Positions 44,834-54,640 of a stretch of DNA of 64,000 nt are shown piece by piece. Position 1 is the stretch's first letter; each line of letters begins with the position of its first letter. Source of the DNA: Fulvimonas sp. R45 (lineage in GTDB: Bacteria; Pseudomonadota; Gammaproteobacteria; Xanthomonadales; Rhodanobacteraceae); assembly GCF_030504985.1 (NCBI RefSeq), contig NZ_JASERU010000009.1:62001-126000 (forward strand). The letters are read 5' to 3'. The notes beneath the pieces were generated by a model that saw only the letters and a list, made by a program, of their open reading frames with translations, made no database searches and was not told the origin of the DNA. Made by a program: the position numbers and the translations under genes.

Positions 44834-45985
44834 GTGAATACCTGCGCCACACCGCTTGCCGAAGCCCTCAAACCGCTGCCCGCCGCCCTGCGCGCCACCA
44901 CCGGCGCCACCCGACGCCGCACCCTGGCGGTGGGCGTGATCGGTCCCGGCCGGGTGGGCGGCGCCCTGCTGGCGCAGCTGCGCGCCGCCCAGCCGCGGCT
45001 GGAGCGCGAAGGGCTGGAGCTGTCGCTGCGCGGCGTCGCCGCCAGCAAGCGCATGTGGCTGGACTGCGACGACCCCGAACTGAACGCGCGCCACCACAGC
45101 GCGCAGACCTGGCGCCCTACCGACCTCGACGTCTTCGCCACCCACGTGCGCGGCCACGACGACCGCCACGCGATGCTGGTCGACTGCAGCGCGCACGAGG
45201 CGGTGGCCGCGCACTACGCCGGCTGGCTGGCCGCCGGCATCCACGTGGTGACGCCGAACAAGCTGGCCGGCAGCGGGCCGCTGGAACGCTGGCAGGCGAT
45301 CCGCGCCGCCTGCGCCGAGGGGGCGCGCTTCCGCTACGAGGCCACCGTCTGCGCCGGCCTGCCGGTGGTGCAGACGTTGCGCGACCTGCTCGACACCGGC
45401 GACGAGCTGCTCGACATCGAGGGCATGTTCTCCGGCACGCTGGCCTGGCTGTGCAACCGCCACGACGGCCTGCAGCCGTTCTCCGCCCTGCTGCGCGAGG
45501 CGCACGCCAAGGGCTATACCGAGCCCGACCCGCGCGCCGACCTCTCCGGCGCCGACGTGGCGCGCAAGCTGGTGATCCTGGCCCGCGAGGCCGGCCTGCC
45601 GCTTTCGCTGGACGACGTGGAGGTGGAGAGCCTGGTGCCGCCCGCGCTGGCCGGGCTGCCGCTGGAGACCTTCATGCAGCGCCTGCGCGAACTGGACGCA
45701 CCGCTGGACGCGCTGCTGGCCAAGGCGCACACCGCCGGCGGCGTGCTGCGCCACGTCGGCCGGCTCGACCGCCACGGCCGGGCGCAGGTGCGGCTGGCGG
45801 TGCTGCCGGCCACGCACGCCTTCGCGCATACCCGGCTCACCGACAACGTGGTGCAGTTCCGCACCGCGCGCTACCGCGACAACCCGTTGCTGGTGCAGGG
45901 TCCCGGCGCCGGACCGGAGGTGACCGCCGCCGGCGTGTTCGCCGACCTGCTGCGCATCGCCGAGTCGCTGGCGGTGCGGTCATGA
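44834..45985 (+). CDS. thrA: Homoserine dehydrogenase, stand-alone (no aspartokinase domain)
   Basis: Reduces aspartate-semialdehyde to homoserine. 383 residues with GTG start, GGAGG 5 bases upstream. It corresponds only to the C-terminal dehydrogenase half of the bifunctional ThrA: NAD(P)-binding [19 protein letters not shown] near residue 32, [20 protein letters not shown], the catalytic-region [32 protein letters not shown] and [40 protein letters not shown]. Neither an aspartokinase domain nor an ACT domain is present or traceable upstream; the preceding DNA is leader and repeat. Allosteric feedback by threonine on this protein is therefore unlikely, which puts more weight on the leader. 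The stop overlaps thrB (ATGA). Confidence 0.9.
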   Translation: MNTCATPLAEALKPLPAALRATTGATRRRTLAVGVIGPGRVGGALLAQLRAAQPRLEREGLELSLRGVAASKRMWLDCDDPELNARHHSAQTWRPTDLDVFATHVRGHDDRHAMLVDCSAHEAVAAHYAGWLAAGIHVVTPNKLAGSGPLERWQAIRAACAEGARFRYEATVCAGLPVVQTLRDLLDTGDELLDIEGMFSGTLAWLCNRHDGLQPFSALLREAHAKGYTEPDPRADLSGADVARKLVILAREAGLPLSLDDVEVESLVPPALAGLPLETFMQRLRELDAPLDALLAKAHTAGGVLRHVGRLDRHGRAQVRLAVLPATHAFAHTRLTDNVVQFRTARYRDNPLLVQGPGAGPEVTAAGVFADLLRIAESLAVRS

Positions 45986-46977
45986 GCGCCGACGCCCTGT
46001 GCAACGCCGCGCCCGCATCCGCCGTCGCACCGCCGCGCCCGCGCGTGGCGCGCGCCTTCGCCCCGGCCAGCGTGGGCAATGTGGCGGTGGGCTTCGACAT
46101 CCTCGGCCACGCCATGGCCGGCGCGGGCGACCATGCCGAGGTGCGCGCGATCGACGAACCGGTGGTGCGCATCGCCGCCATCCACGGCACCGTCGCCGGG
46201 TTGCCGCTGGACCCGTACCGCAACACCGCCGGCATGGCCCTGCTGGCGCTGCGCGAAGACCTGCGCCTGCCGCACGGCTTCGAGCTGACCCTGTACAAGG
46301 GCATCGCGCTGGGCTCCGGCATGGGCGGCTCGGCGGCATCCTGCGCGGCCGCGCTGGTGGCCGCCAACGCGCTGCTGTCGCAGCCGCTGCCGCCCGCGGC
46401 GCTGTACCGCTACGCGCTGGACGGCGAGGCCGTGGCCAGCGGCAGCCGCCACGGCGACAACCTCGGTCCGATGCTGCTCGGCGGCCTGGTGCTGGCCACC
46501 CACGAACGCCTGCTGCGCATCCCGGTGCCGCCGGACTGGCATTGCGCGCTGGTGCACCCGCATTGCGTGCTGGAGACGCGCAGGGCGCGCGCCGCGCTGG
46601 CCGGCGACTACGCGCTGGGCGAGTTCGTGGCGCAGAGCGCCAACCTCGCCCTGGTGCTGGCCGGCTGCTTCCAGGGCGACGCCGCGCTGGTGCGCGAAGG
46701 CCTGAAGGACACGCTGGTGGAGCCGCGCCGCGCCGCGCTGGTGCCCGCCTTCATGCGCGTGAAACAGGCGGCATTGGATCATCGCGCCCTCGGCGCCAGC
46801 ATCTCCGGCGGCGGCCCCAGCGTGTTCGGCTGGTACGAGCACCGCGCCGACGCCGAGGCCGCCGCCACCGCGATGCGGGCCGCCTTCGCCGAAGCCGGAC
46901 TGGGCAGCGACGCCTTCGTCGACGCGGTCGACGGCCCCCCCGCCCGCCTGGTCGACCCCCTGCACGACATGCCCTGA
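45982..46977 (+). CDS. thrB: Homoserine kinase (GHMP family)
   Basis: Phosphorylates homoserine to O-phosphohomoserine. 331 residues; its ATG overlaps the stop of the dehydrogenase gene. GHMP kinase motifs: [23 protein letters not shown] near residue 23, the phosphate loop [23 protein letters not shown] and the C-terminal [17 protein letters not shown]. It has an N-terminal extension of about 20 residues rich in Ala/Pro before the core. The stop overlaps the thrC start (TGATG), so the three structural genes are translationally chained. Confidence 0.94.
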   Translation: MSADALCNAAPASAVAPPRPRVARAFAPASVGNVAVGFDILGHAMAGAGDHAEVRAIDEPVVRIAAIHGTVAGLPLDPYRNTAGMALLALREDLRLPHGFELTLYKGIALGSGMGGSAASCAAALVAANALLSQPLPPAALYRYALDGEAVASGSRHGDNLGPMLLGGLVLATHERLLRIPVPPDWHCALVHPHCVLETRRARAALAGDYALGEFVAQSANLALVLAGCFQGDAALVREGLKDTLVEPRRAALVPAFMRVKQAALDHRALGASISGGGPSVFGWYEHRADAEAAATAMRAAFAEAGLGSDAFVDAVDGPPARLVDPLHDMP

Positions 46978-48308
46978 TGCGCGAGCCCGCCATGACCGAA
47001 CCCCTGCTTTACCTCAGCACCCGCGGCCGCAGTCCTGCCGTGACGATCGGCGGCGCCATCGCCGCCGGCCTGGCGCCCGACGGCGGCCTGTACGTGCCCG
47101 AGGCGCTGCCGCGGCTCGACCCCGCCGCCTTCGACCCGCACGACACGCTGGCCGACACCGCCGCCACCCTGCTCGCGCCGTTCTTCGCCGGCGACCCGCT
47201 GGCCGCCCAGTTGCCGGCCATCTGCAAGGAAGCGCTGGACTTCGACACCCCGCTGCGCCCGCTGCCGCACCACGACGCGCACATGCTGGAGCTGTTCCAC
47301 GGCCCCACCGCCGCGTTCAAGGACGTGGGCGCGCGCTTCCTCGCCGCCTGCCTGCGCCGGCTGCCGCGCGCGGACGAACGCCCGCTCACCATCCTGGTCG
47401 CCACCTCCGGCGACACCGGCGCGGCGGTGGGTGCGGCGTTCCATCGCCAGCCGGACGTGCGCGTGGCGATCCTGTACCCGGACGGCCTGGTCTCGCCGCG
47501 CCAGGCGCACCAGCTCGGCTGCTTCGGCGACAACGTGCAGGCATTGCGCGTGCAGGGCCGCTTCGACGACTGCCAGCGCATGGTCAAGGCCGCGCTCAAC
47601 GATGCCGGACTGCAGGCCGAACGCCCGCTCAGCTCCGCCAACAGCATCAGCCTGGGCCGCCTGCTGCCGCAGATGAGCTACTACGCGCATGCCTCATTGC
47701 GCTGGTGGCGCGAGCACGGCACCCCGCTCAACTTCATCGTGCCCACCGGCAACCTGGGCAACGCGCTGGCCGCGCTGTGGGTGCGCGAGACCGGCCTGCC
47801 GGTCGGCGAGGTGTGCCTGGCCTGCAACGCCAACCCCACCCTGCCCGAGTTCTTCGAAGGCCACGACTATCGCCCGCGCGAAGCCGTCGCCACCCTCGCC
47901 AACGCGATGGACGTGGGCGCGCCCAGCAATTTCGAACGCCTGCGCTGGACCTTCCCCCACGCCGCCGACCTGCGCGCCCAGACCCAGGCGCTGGGCGTGG
48001 ACGATGCCACCATCCGCCGCACCCTGGCCCGCCACGCGCGCGACCATGGCGAAGTGTTCTGCCCCCACACCGCCACCGCCATGCACCTGCTCGACCGCCT
48101 GCGCGAAGCGGGCGACGCCGCGCCCTGGGCGGTGGTCGCCACCGCCCATCCGGCGAAGTTCGAAAGCGTGGTGGAGCCGCTGGCCGACCGCCGCGTGCCG
48201 GTGCCGCCCGCGCTGGCGGCGATGCTGCAACGCCCGGCCCGTGCCGAGCCGCTGGCGGCCAGGGACGAGGCGCTGAAGCAATGGTTGCGGGAACCGGCGT
48301 ACGCGTGA
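46977..48308 (+). CDS. thrC: Threonine synthase
   Basis: PLP enzyme that converts O-phosphohomoserine to threonine. The start is either ATG 46977, overlapping the thrB stop, or ATG 46992 (MTEPLLYLSTRG); the first is chosen for coupling. About 443 residues. The N-terminal YLSTRGRSPAVTIGGAIAAGLAPDGGLYVPE is the usual threonine synthase opening; the PLP lysine lies in HGPTAAFKDVGARF, with ATSGDTGAAVGAAF and VPTGNLGNALAALW for phosphate binding, and SSANSISLGRLLPQ. The operon ends here; the next gene is convergent, with 114 bases between and no strong terminator seen. Confidence 0.95.
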   Translation: MREPAMTEPLLYLSTRGRSPAVTIGGAIAAGLAPDGGLYVPEALPRLDPAAFDPHDTLADTAATLLAPFFAGDPLAAQLPAICKEALDFDTPLRPLPHHDAHMLELFHGPTAAFKDVGARFLAACLRRLPRADERPLTILVATSGDTGAAVGAAFHRQPDVRVAILYPDGLVSPRQAHQLGCFGDNVQALRVQGRFDDCQRMVKAALNDAGLQAERPLSSANSISLGRLLPQMSYYAHASLRWWREHGTPLNFIVPTGNLGNALAALWVRETGLPVGEVCLACNANPTLPEFFEGHDYRPREAVATLANAMDVGAPSNFERLRWTFPHAADLRAQTQALGVDDATIRRTLARHARDHGEVFCPHTATAMHLLDRLREAGDAAPWAVVATAHPAKFESVVEPLADRRVPVPPALAAMLQRPARAEPLAARDEALKQWLREPAYA

Positions 48309-48422
48309 CGGCACCCGCCGCATCACCCTTTGCGCTCCGTCACGCGCCGCAGCAAGGCGGATTCGTCCCGTCGCCCGATGGCTTGCGCATCCTGGCGGCG
48401 ATCGGGCTCGGCTGGCGCCGGG

Positions 48423-50021
48423 TTACCGCACCTCGACCACCACCAAGCCTTGCGGCGGGACATCGAGACCGAGCTTGCCGCCGTGCAGCGCGACCTGCTC
48501 GGGCGGGGCCATCCGGCCGGCCTTGCGCAGCTTCGCGATCTGTTCGCGCGTGGGGAAGTCGGGCCGGCCCATGCGGTCGAACGCGGCGATGGCGTTGCCG
48601 TGCGCCTCGTCCAGGCGCCATACCTGCGCCGTGGCATTCGCCGGCAATGACGACACGTCGACCTCGAAGTGCTTCGCGTCGCCCTTCGGCTGGCCGACGG
48701 CATAGCTGGCGGTGTCGCCCACCGGCGGCGCGTAGTTCCACAGCGCCAGCACCAGGGTGCCGTCGGTGCGGCGGGTGGCGAGCACGGCATCGGAAGGCGC
48801 CGGCAGCCGCACGTCGCCCAGCCTGTGCAGCATCGCGAAGGCGTTGAAGGCCGGCTTGGGGATGTTGCGCTCGGCGATCAGGCCGAAGCCGCCATAGAAC
48901 GGCGAGCGCACCACGCCCCCCTCCTCGAACACGTCGGAGAACGTCCAGTAGCTCATCATGTTCACCTTGCCCGCGCAGGCACGGATGGTGTTGGCGAGCC
49001 ACGGGCCCATGTAGACCGTGTCGGTGACGTTGGGCAGGTTGGCGTAGGAGGCGTTGTACTCGCTCATGATGAAGGGCAGCTTCGGATACGGCGAGGCCAG
49101 CACCTCCCTGTGCACCTTGTCCACCGCGCGGCACACCATGTCCTTGCGCGGGATGTGCTCGTCGCTGTGGAACACGTTCTGCGCGGTGTCGTCGCCGTAG
49201 ACGTGGGTGCTGACGAAATCCACCGGCACATGGGCCTCGTGCACGTGCTTGAGGAATCCGGCGACCTGCGCCGCCTGCGCCGTGGCCGGACCACCCACGC
49301 GCAGGCGCGGGCTTACCGACTTCAGCGCGCGCGCGGTGTGGTCGTAGAGCGTGTAGTAGGTCGGCATCTTGGGATCGCCGGCCCAGAAGCCGATGTTCGG
49401 CTCGTTCCACACTTCGAAATACCACTGCGACACTTCATCGATGCCGTAGCGCGCGACCAGATGCTGCGCGAAGGCGCGGATCATGCCGTCCCACAGCGCG
49501 TAGTCCTTCGGCGGCGCCACGTTGGGGTGGTACCAGAAATCCTGCCTCGCCTTGGGGTCGGACGACAGGTCGTCCGGCATGAAGCCCAGCTCCACGAAGG
49601 GGCGCACGCCGCGTTCCAGCAGGCCGTCGTAGATCTGGTCCACGTAGGAGAAGTTGTAGACCGGCCGGGCGTCCGCGCCCGACATGTCGGCGGCGTTGTA
49701 GAACGGCTGGCCGTTCTTGCCGAGATGGAACAGGCCCACGTCCTCGTCGAGGATGCCGTGGAAGCGCACGTAGCCGAAGCCGGTGGCCTGCTTCACGGCG
49801 ACGAGGTCCTTGCGGTAGTCGTCGCGCAATGCCAGCGAGGCGCGGCCGGAACCGAACATCCGCTCCCAGAAGTGCGGGAACGGCGTGCCCGGCGCCTTCG
49901 CGTCGACCTTGACCTGCACGGTGTCGGCCGCCGCCGGCGCGGCCTGCGCGGCCCCCGCGGCGAACAGGCACGCGGCCAGCAGGCCCAGCGCGGCGTGCAA
50001 CAGCTTCGGCTTCGCTTTCAT
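48423..50021 (-). CDS. GH39 beta-xylosidase-type glycosidase
   Basis: Exported retaining glycoside hydrolase of clan GH-A. The start MKAKPKLL has GAGAGGAG upstream and opens a signal peptide (ALGLLAACLFAAGAAQA/AP). About 532 residues. The barrel contains GYVRFHGILDEDVGLF, the acid/base Glu 207 in FEVWNEPNIGFW and the nucleophile Glu 321 in FIMSEYNASY; the C-terminal beta domain (VLATRRTDGTLVLALWNYAPP) is standard for GH39. Characterised members are mostly beta-xylosidases, though others act on different beta-linked sugars. It follows the GH1 gene by 34 bases in one transcript, so it may serve the ABC-transporter locus rather than xylan. Confidence 0.9.
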   Translation of the reverse strand: MKAKPKLLHAALGLLAACLFAAGAAQAAPAAADTVQVKVDAKAPGTPFPHFWERMFGSGRASLALRDDYRKDLVAVKQATGFGYVRFHGILDEDVGLFHLGKNGQPFYNAADMSGADARPVYNFSYVDQIYDGLLERGVRPFVELGFMPDDLSSDPKARQDFWYHPNVAPPKDYALWDGMIRAFAQHLVARYGIDEVSQWYFEVWNEPNIGFWAGDPKMPTYYTLYDHTARALKSVSPRLRVGGPATAQAAQVAGFLKHVHEAHVPVDFVSTHVYGDDTAQNVFHSDEHIPRKDMVCRAVDKVHREVLASPYPKLPFIMSEYNASYANLPNVTDTVYMGPWLANTIRACAGKVNMMSYWTFSDVFEEGGVVRSPFYGGFGLIAERNIPKPAFNAFAMLHRLGDVRLPAPSDAVLATRRTDGTLVLALWNYAPPVGDTASYAVGQPKGDAKHFEVDVSSLPANATAQVWRLDEAHGNAIAAFDRMGRPDFPTREQIAKLRKAGRMAPPEQVALHGGKLGLDVPPQGLVVVEVR

Positions 50022-50055
50022 CGGCTCCTCTCCATCGTGCATGTCGTTCGGCGGT

Positions 50056-51411
50056 TCATGGCTCGCCCAGCGCCTCGCCGTGGCTCGCGATCACCCGCGC
50101 GTAGAGCTTCGCGCTGGCCTTGGGCGTGCGCTTCTGGGTGGCGAAGTCGACGTGGTACAGCCCGAAGCGCTTGGCATAGCCCAGCGACCATTCCAGGTTG
50201 TCCAGCAGCGACCAGGCGTAGTAGCCGCGCAGGTCGACGCCGGCCTCGATGGCCCGGTGCGCCGCCTGCAGGTGGCGGCGCAGGTAGTCCGTGCGCAGCG
50301 GGTCCGGCAGCACCTCGCCATCGGCCACCGGCGGGTCGTAGAAGGCCGCGCCGTTCTCGGTGATGTACAGCGGGAGGTTGCCGTAGCGCTGGCGGAAGCC
50401 GGTCAGCATGTCGACCAGGCCCTGCTCGTACACCTCCCAGCCGGTCTCGGTGTGGGTGCGGTGGGGCTGGTACACCGGTGCGGCGCGCAGCGGCAACGCA
50501 TCCGCGTCGTGCCGCACCACCGCGCGCGTGTAGTAGTTGAGGCCGACGAAATCCACCGGCTGCCGCGTGAGCCGGAAATCGTCCGCGGGGACGTCCGGCC
50601 AGGCCGCGCCGTACACCTCGCGCAGCTCGGGCGGGTAGCTGCCGAGCAGCGCGGGGTCGGCGAACTGCAGGTTCATGTAGGCATGCGCGCGGCGCGTGGC
50701 GGCGAGATCCTCCGCGCTGTCGGACGCCGGGTACTTGGGCTCGATGTTGAATACCACGCCGATCGCGTGGCGGCCGTGCGCGCGGTAGGCCTCGATGCCG
50801 GCGCCGCTGGCGCGCATCAGGTTGTGCGCCACGATCGGCGCCTCGTACAGGTTGCGGTGGCCCGGCGCCAGCGCGCCGCGCAGGTAGCCGCCGTCCACCA
50901 CCACCCACGGTTCGTTGAGCGTGCTCCACTGCGGCACGCGGTCGTCCAGCGCCCTGAACATCGTCGTGGCGTAGTCGGCGAACCAGTGCGCGCTGTCGCG
51001 GTTCAGCCAGCCGCCGCGGTCGTCCAGCGCCGCGGGCAGGTCCCAGTGGAACAGCGTGACGTTGGGCGCGATGCCGTGCTCCAGCAGCTCGTCCACCAGC
51101 CGCGAGTAGAAGTCGAGCCCCTTCGGGTTGACCCGCCCGGTGCCCTCGGGCAGCACGCGCGACCAGTTCACGCTGAAGCGGTAGCTTTGCAGGCCCAGCG
51201 CGCGCATCAGCCGCACGTCGTCCTTGTAGCGGCGGTAGTGGTCGCAGGCCACGTCGCCGGTGTCGCCGTCCGCCATCATGCCCGGCGTGTGCGCGAAGCG
51301 CTGCCAGATGCTCGGGCCGGCGCCGTCCGCCAGCGGCGAGCCTTCGATCTGGTAGGCGGAGGTGGCCGCGCCCCAGAGGAAGCCGTCCGGAAAGCGGAAT
51401 CGTCGCGTCAT
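50056..51411 (-). CDS. bglB: GH1 beta-glucosidase
   Basis: Cytoplasmic (no signal peptide) retaining beta-glucosidase that would split imported beta-linked oligosaccharides. The start MTRRFRFPDGFLWG is the canonical family N-terminus; longer frames are not supported. 451 residues. Marks: FLWGAATSAYQIEGS, the acid/base Glu 167 in TLNEPW and the nucleophile Glu 352 in YITENGAAF, plus WSLLDNLEWSLGYAKRFGLYHVDF at the end. It begins the minus-strand pair GH1-GH39 and is divergent from the ABC ATPase gene with a palindromic operator between. A cytoplasmic GH1 next to an ABC importer implies that intact oligosaccharide enters the cell. Confidence 0.93.
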   Translation of the reverse strand: MTRRFRFPDGFLWGAATSAYQIEGSPLADGAGPSIWQRFAHTPGMMADGDTGDVACDHYRRYKDDVRLMRALGLQSYRFSVNWSRVLPEGTGRVNPKGLDFYSRLVDELLEHGIAPNVTLFHWDLPAALDDRGGWLNRDSAHWFADYATTMFRALDDRVPQWSTLNEPWVVVDGGYLRGALAPGHRNLYEAPIVAHNLMRASGAGIEAYRAHGRHAIGVVFNIEPKYPASDSAEDLAATRRAHAYMNLQFADPALLGSYPPELREVYGAAWPDVPADDFRLTRQPVDFVGLNYYTRAVVRHDADALPLRAAPVYQPHRTHTETGWEVYEQGLVDMLTGFRQRYGNLPLYITENGAAFYDPPVADGEVLPDPLRTDYLRRHLQAAHRAIEAGVDLRGYYAWSLLDNLEWSLGYAKRFGLYHVDFATQKRTPKASAKLYARVIASHGEALGEP

Positions 51412-51447
51412 GGCCAGGGAAACTCCCGGATGCCGCATTGCGGCTTG

Positions 51448-51463
51448 ATGTAATCGATTACAT
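51448..51463. promoter_or_regulatory. Perfect 16-bp palindromic operator (ATGTAATCGATTACAT)
   Basis: Located between the divergent GH1 and ABC-ATPase genes (119-base gap), with the central CG typical of LacI-family sites. It contains TGTAAT on both strands, a good -10 hexamer, so binding would cover both promoters. It differs from the ATGAAAACGTTTAC-type sites near 61831 and 62064, so it may belong to another regulator. Confidence 0.7.
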
Positions 51464-51530
51464 GCCCAGAATAGCCGAACGCCACCCGGCGACGCCAACC
51501 CGCGCCGCCCTTGCAGCAGGATCGACCGCC

Positions 51531-52625
<1,095 letters not shown>

Positions 52626-52682
52626 GGCGGGGACGCGGCGGAAGGGGCGCGCGGCGTTCGACCCCTGCGCCGACGCTTGTCT

Positions 52683-52780
52683 CCTCCCCCTGCTTGCAGG
52701 GGGAGGCTGGGAGGGGGCAGGCGGTCTTGCCGCGAGGTTGCGGGACCCCTCCCCGACCCTCCCCTGCAAGCAGGGGAGGG
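52683..52780. repeat. Two CCTCCCCTGC palindromes
   Basis: CCTCCCCCTGC-tt-GCAGGGGGAGG (52683-52706) and CCCTCCCCTGC-aa-GCAGGGGAGGG (52757-52780) lie between the convergent ATPase and permease genes. The first half of this motif recurs at 54598. They are a variant of the CCTCTCCC repeats and may end both transcripts. Confidence 0.78.
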
Positions 52781-52837
52781 AGTCCGCCGTGCGGGAGCTC
52801 GCACGCCTCTGGATGGCCGGCAGGAGCATGCGCGCGC

Positions 52838-53659
52838 TCATCCCTTCACGCTGCCCAGCAGCAGCCCGTCGATGTAGTAACGCTGCATGGCCAGGAACAG
52901 CACCAGCACCGGCAGCACGGTGACCACCGCGCCGGCCATCATCAGCTCGCTGTCGCGCGCATGCTCGCGCGCCAGCGAGGCCAGGCCCAGCGGCAACGTG
53001 TAGTGGTCCTGCCCGGTCAGCTCGATCAGCGGCCACATGAAGTCGTTCCACGCGGTGAGGAAGGTGTAGATCGCCAGCGTGGCGATCACCGGCTTCAGCA
53101 GCGGCAGCACGATTTGCACGAAGATGCGCAGCTCGCCCGCGCCGTCGATGCGCGCCGCCTCCAGCAGCTCGTCGGGGATGCCGCGCGCGTACTGGCGCAC
53201 CAGGAAGATGCCGAACGCCGTGGCCATGCCGGGCAGGATCACGCCGGCGTAGCTGTCCACCAGACCCGCGTACTCGAACATCAGGAACAGCGGCAGCATC
53301 GCCACCTGCGCGGGGATCACCAGCAGGCCGAGCACCGCGCGGAACAGCCGCTCGCGCCCGGCGAAGCGCAGCTTGGCGAAGGCGTAGCCGGCCAGCAGGT
53401 TGCAGGCCAGCGAAAGCGCGGTGATCGCGCCGGAGACCAGCAGGCTGTTGAGCAGGTAGCGCCCCATGCCCGCGCGCACGAACAGCGCGTGGTAGTTGCC
53501 CAGCGTGGGATGCGCCGGCCACCACGGCGGCGGCAGCGTGCTGGCCGCGCCCGCCGGCATGAACGATGCCGACAGCATCCATAAGAGCGGAAACAGCGCC
53601 ACCACGGCGCCGCCGGCCAGCAGGCCGTTGACCAGCGCGCGGGCCAGGCGCGGGTTCAT
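52838..53659 (-). CDS. Sugar ABC transporter permease (MalG type)
   Basis: Inner-membrane subunit of the oligosaccharide importer. 273 residues, six predicted helices. Start MNPRLARALVNGL, whose ATG overlaps the stop of the upstream permease (ATGA). The ATPase-contacting EAA loop is visible as ELLEAARIDGAGELRIFVQIVLPLLKP, followed by TAWNDFMWPLIEL; the conserved end reads QRYYIDGLLLGSVKG. It pairs with the MalF-type permease directly upstream. The substrate cannot be deduced from the permease alone. Confidence 0.93.
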   Translation of the reverse strand: MNPRLARALVNGLLAGGAVVALFPLLWMLSASFMPAGAASTLPPPWWPAHPTLGNYHALFVRAGMGRYLLNSLLVSGAITALSLACNLLAGYAFAKLRFAGRERLFRAVLGLLVIPAQVAMLPLFLMFEYAGLVDSYAGVILPGMATAFGIFLVRQYARGIPDELLEAARIDGAGELRIFVQIVLPLLKPVIATLAIYTFLTAWNDFMWPLIELTGQDHYTLPLGLASLAREHARDSELMMAGAVVTVLPVLVLFLAMQRYYIDGLLLGSVKG

Positions 53660-54534
53660 GCCCAGCCCCTGCGCCGCGCCAGCCGCAGCATCGACGCGGT
53701 CACCGCGAACATCGCCGCGAACAGCAGGAACGCCACCGCCGAGGCGGTGCCGAGGTTCCACCACTTGAAGCCGTCCTCGTACATCAGGTACAGCACGCTG
53801 GTGGTGCTCTGCAGCGGGCCGCCCTCGGTCATCACGTAGGGCTCGGCGAACAGCTGGAAGTAGCCCGACACGGTGAGCACGGCCACCATCAGCGCGGTCG
53901 GCCCCAGCAGCGGCAGGGTGACGTGGCGGAACTGCCGCCACGCCGAGGCGCCGTCGATGCGCGCGGCCTCGTACAGCTCGACGGGGATCGCCTGCAGGCC
54001 GGCGAGGAAGATGATCATGTTGTAGCCGAAGTTCTTCCACACCGCGAACAGGATGATCGCCGGCATCGCCCAGTGCGGGTCGCCCAGCCAATCCACCGGG
54101 TGGATGCCGAGCCAGCCCAGCGCGTGGTTCACCCAGCCGTACCGCGTGTCGAACAGGTAGCGCCACACCACCGCCACCGCGGCCGCGGTGGTCACCACCG
54201 GCGCGAACAGCGCGGTGCGGAAGAACGCCCGGCACCGCGCCAGCGGCGAGTGCAGCAGCAGCGCCGCGCCCAGCGACACCGCCATCGACAGCGGCACGCC
54301 CACCGCCACGAAGTACAGCGTGTGCCCCAGCGCGGCCCAGAACAGTGGTCGGTGCAGCAGCGCCCAGTAGTTGGCCAGCGCCACGAAGCGCAGGTTGTGG
54401 ATGTCGGCCAGCGCGTACAGGTCGTAGTCGGTGAGGCTGAGCGCGAACGCGCCCAGCACCGGCAGCACGAAGAACGGCACTAGCACCAGCAGCGCGGGGG
54501 CGAGGAACAGCCAGGCGGCGCGGCGGGCATTCAT
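53656..54534 (-). CDS. Sugar ABC transporter permease (MalF type)
   Basis: Inner-membrane partner of the MalG-type permease. 292 residues from MNARRAAWLFLAPALLVLVPF, a standard MsmF/UgpA opening; longer frames run through the repeat at 54598 and are not supported. Six helices. The EAA loop is ELYEAARIDGASAWRQFRHVTLPLLGP, followed by TEGGPLQSTTSVLYLMYEDGF. It is separated from the substrate-binding-protein gene by 106 bases containing a hairpin repeat, and overlaps the next permease by 4 bases. Confidence 0.92.
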   Translation of the reverse strand: MNARRAAWLFLAPALLVLVPFFVLPVLGAFALSLTDYDLYALADIHNLRFVALANYWALLHRPLFWAALGHTLYFVAVGVPLSMAVSLGAALLLHSPLARCRAFFRTALFAPVVTTAAAVAVVWRYLFDTRYGWVNHALGWLGIHPVDWLGDPHWAMPAIILFAVWKNFGYNMIIFLAGLQAIPVELYEAARIDGASAWRQFRHVTLPLLGPTALMVAVLTVSGYFQLFAEPYVMTEGGPLQSTTSVLYLMYEDGFKWWNLGTASAVAFLLFAAMFAVTASMLRLARRRGWA

Positions 54535-54597
54535 GCACGCCACACCAAGGCTGGATCGATTCCGCAGCGGCATGGAGAGCGACCCCACCCCGCCCCG

Positions 54598-54613
54598 CCC
54601 CTGCACGCAGGGG
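54598..54613. repeat. CCCCTGC hairpin
   Basis: CCCCTGC-ac-GCAGGGG with flanking GGGAGGGAG, a single copy of the motif seen twice at 52683-52780. It lies between the binding-protein and permease genes and may lower expression of the permeases relative to the binding protein. Confidence 0.65.
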
Positions 54614-54640
54614 AGGGAGAAAGCGCGAGCGGGCACGGGG

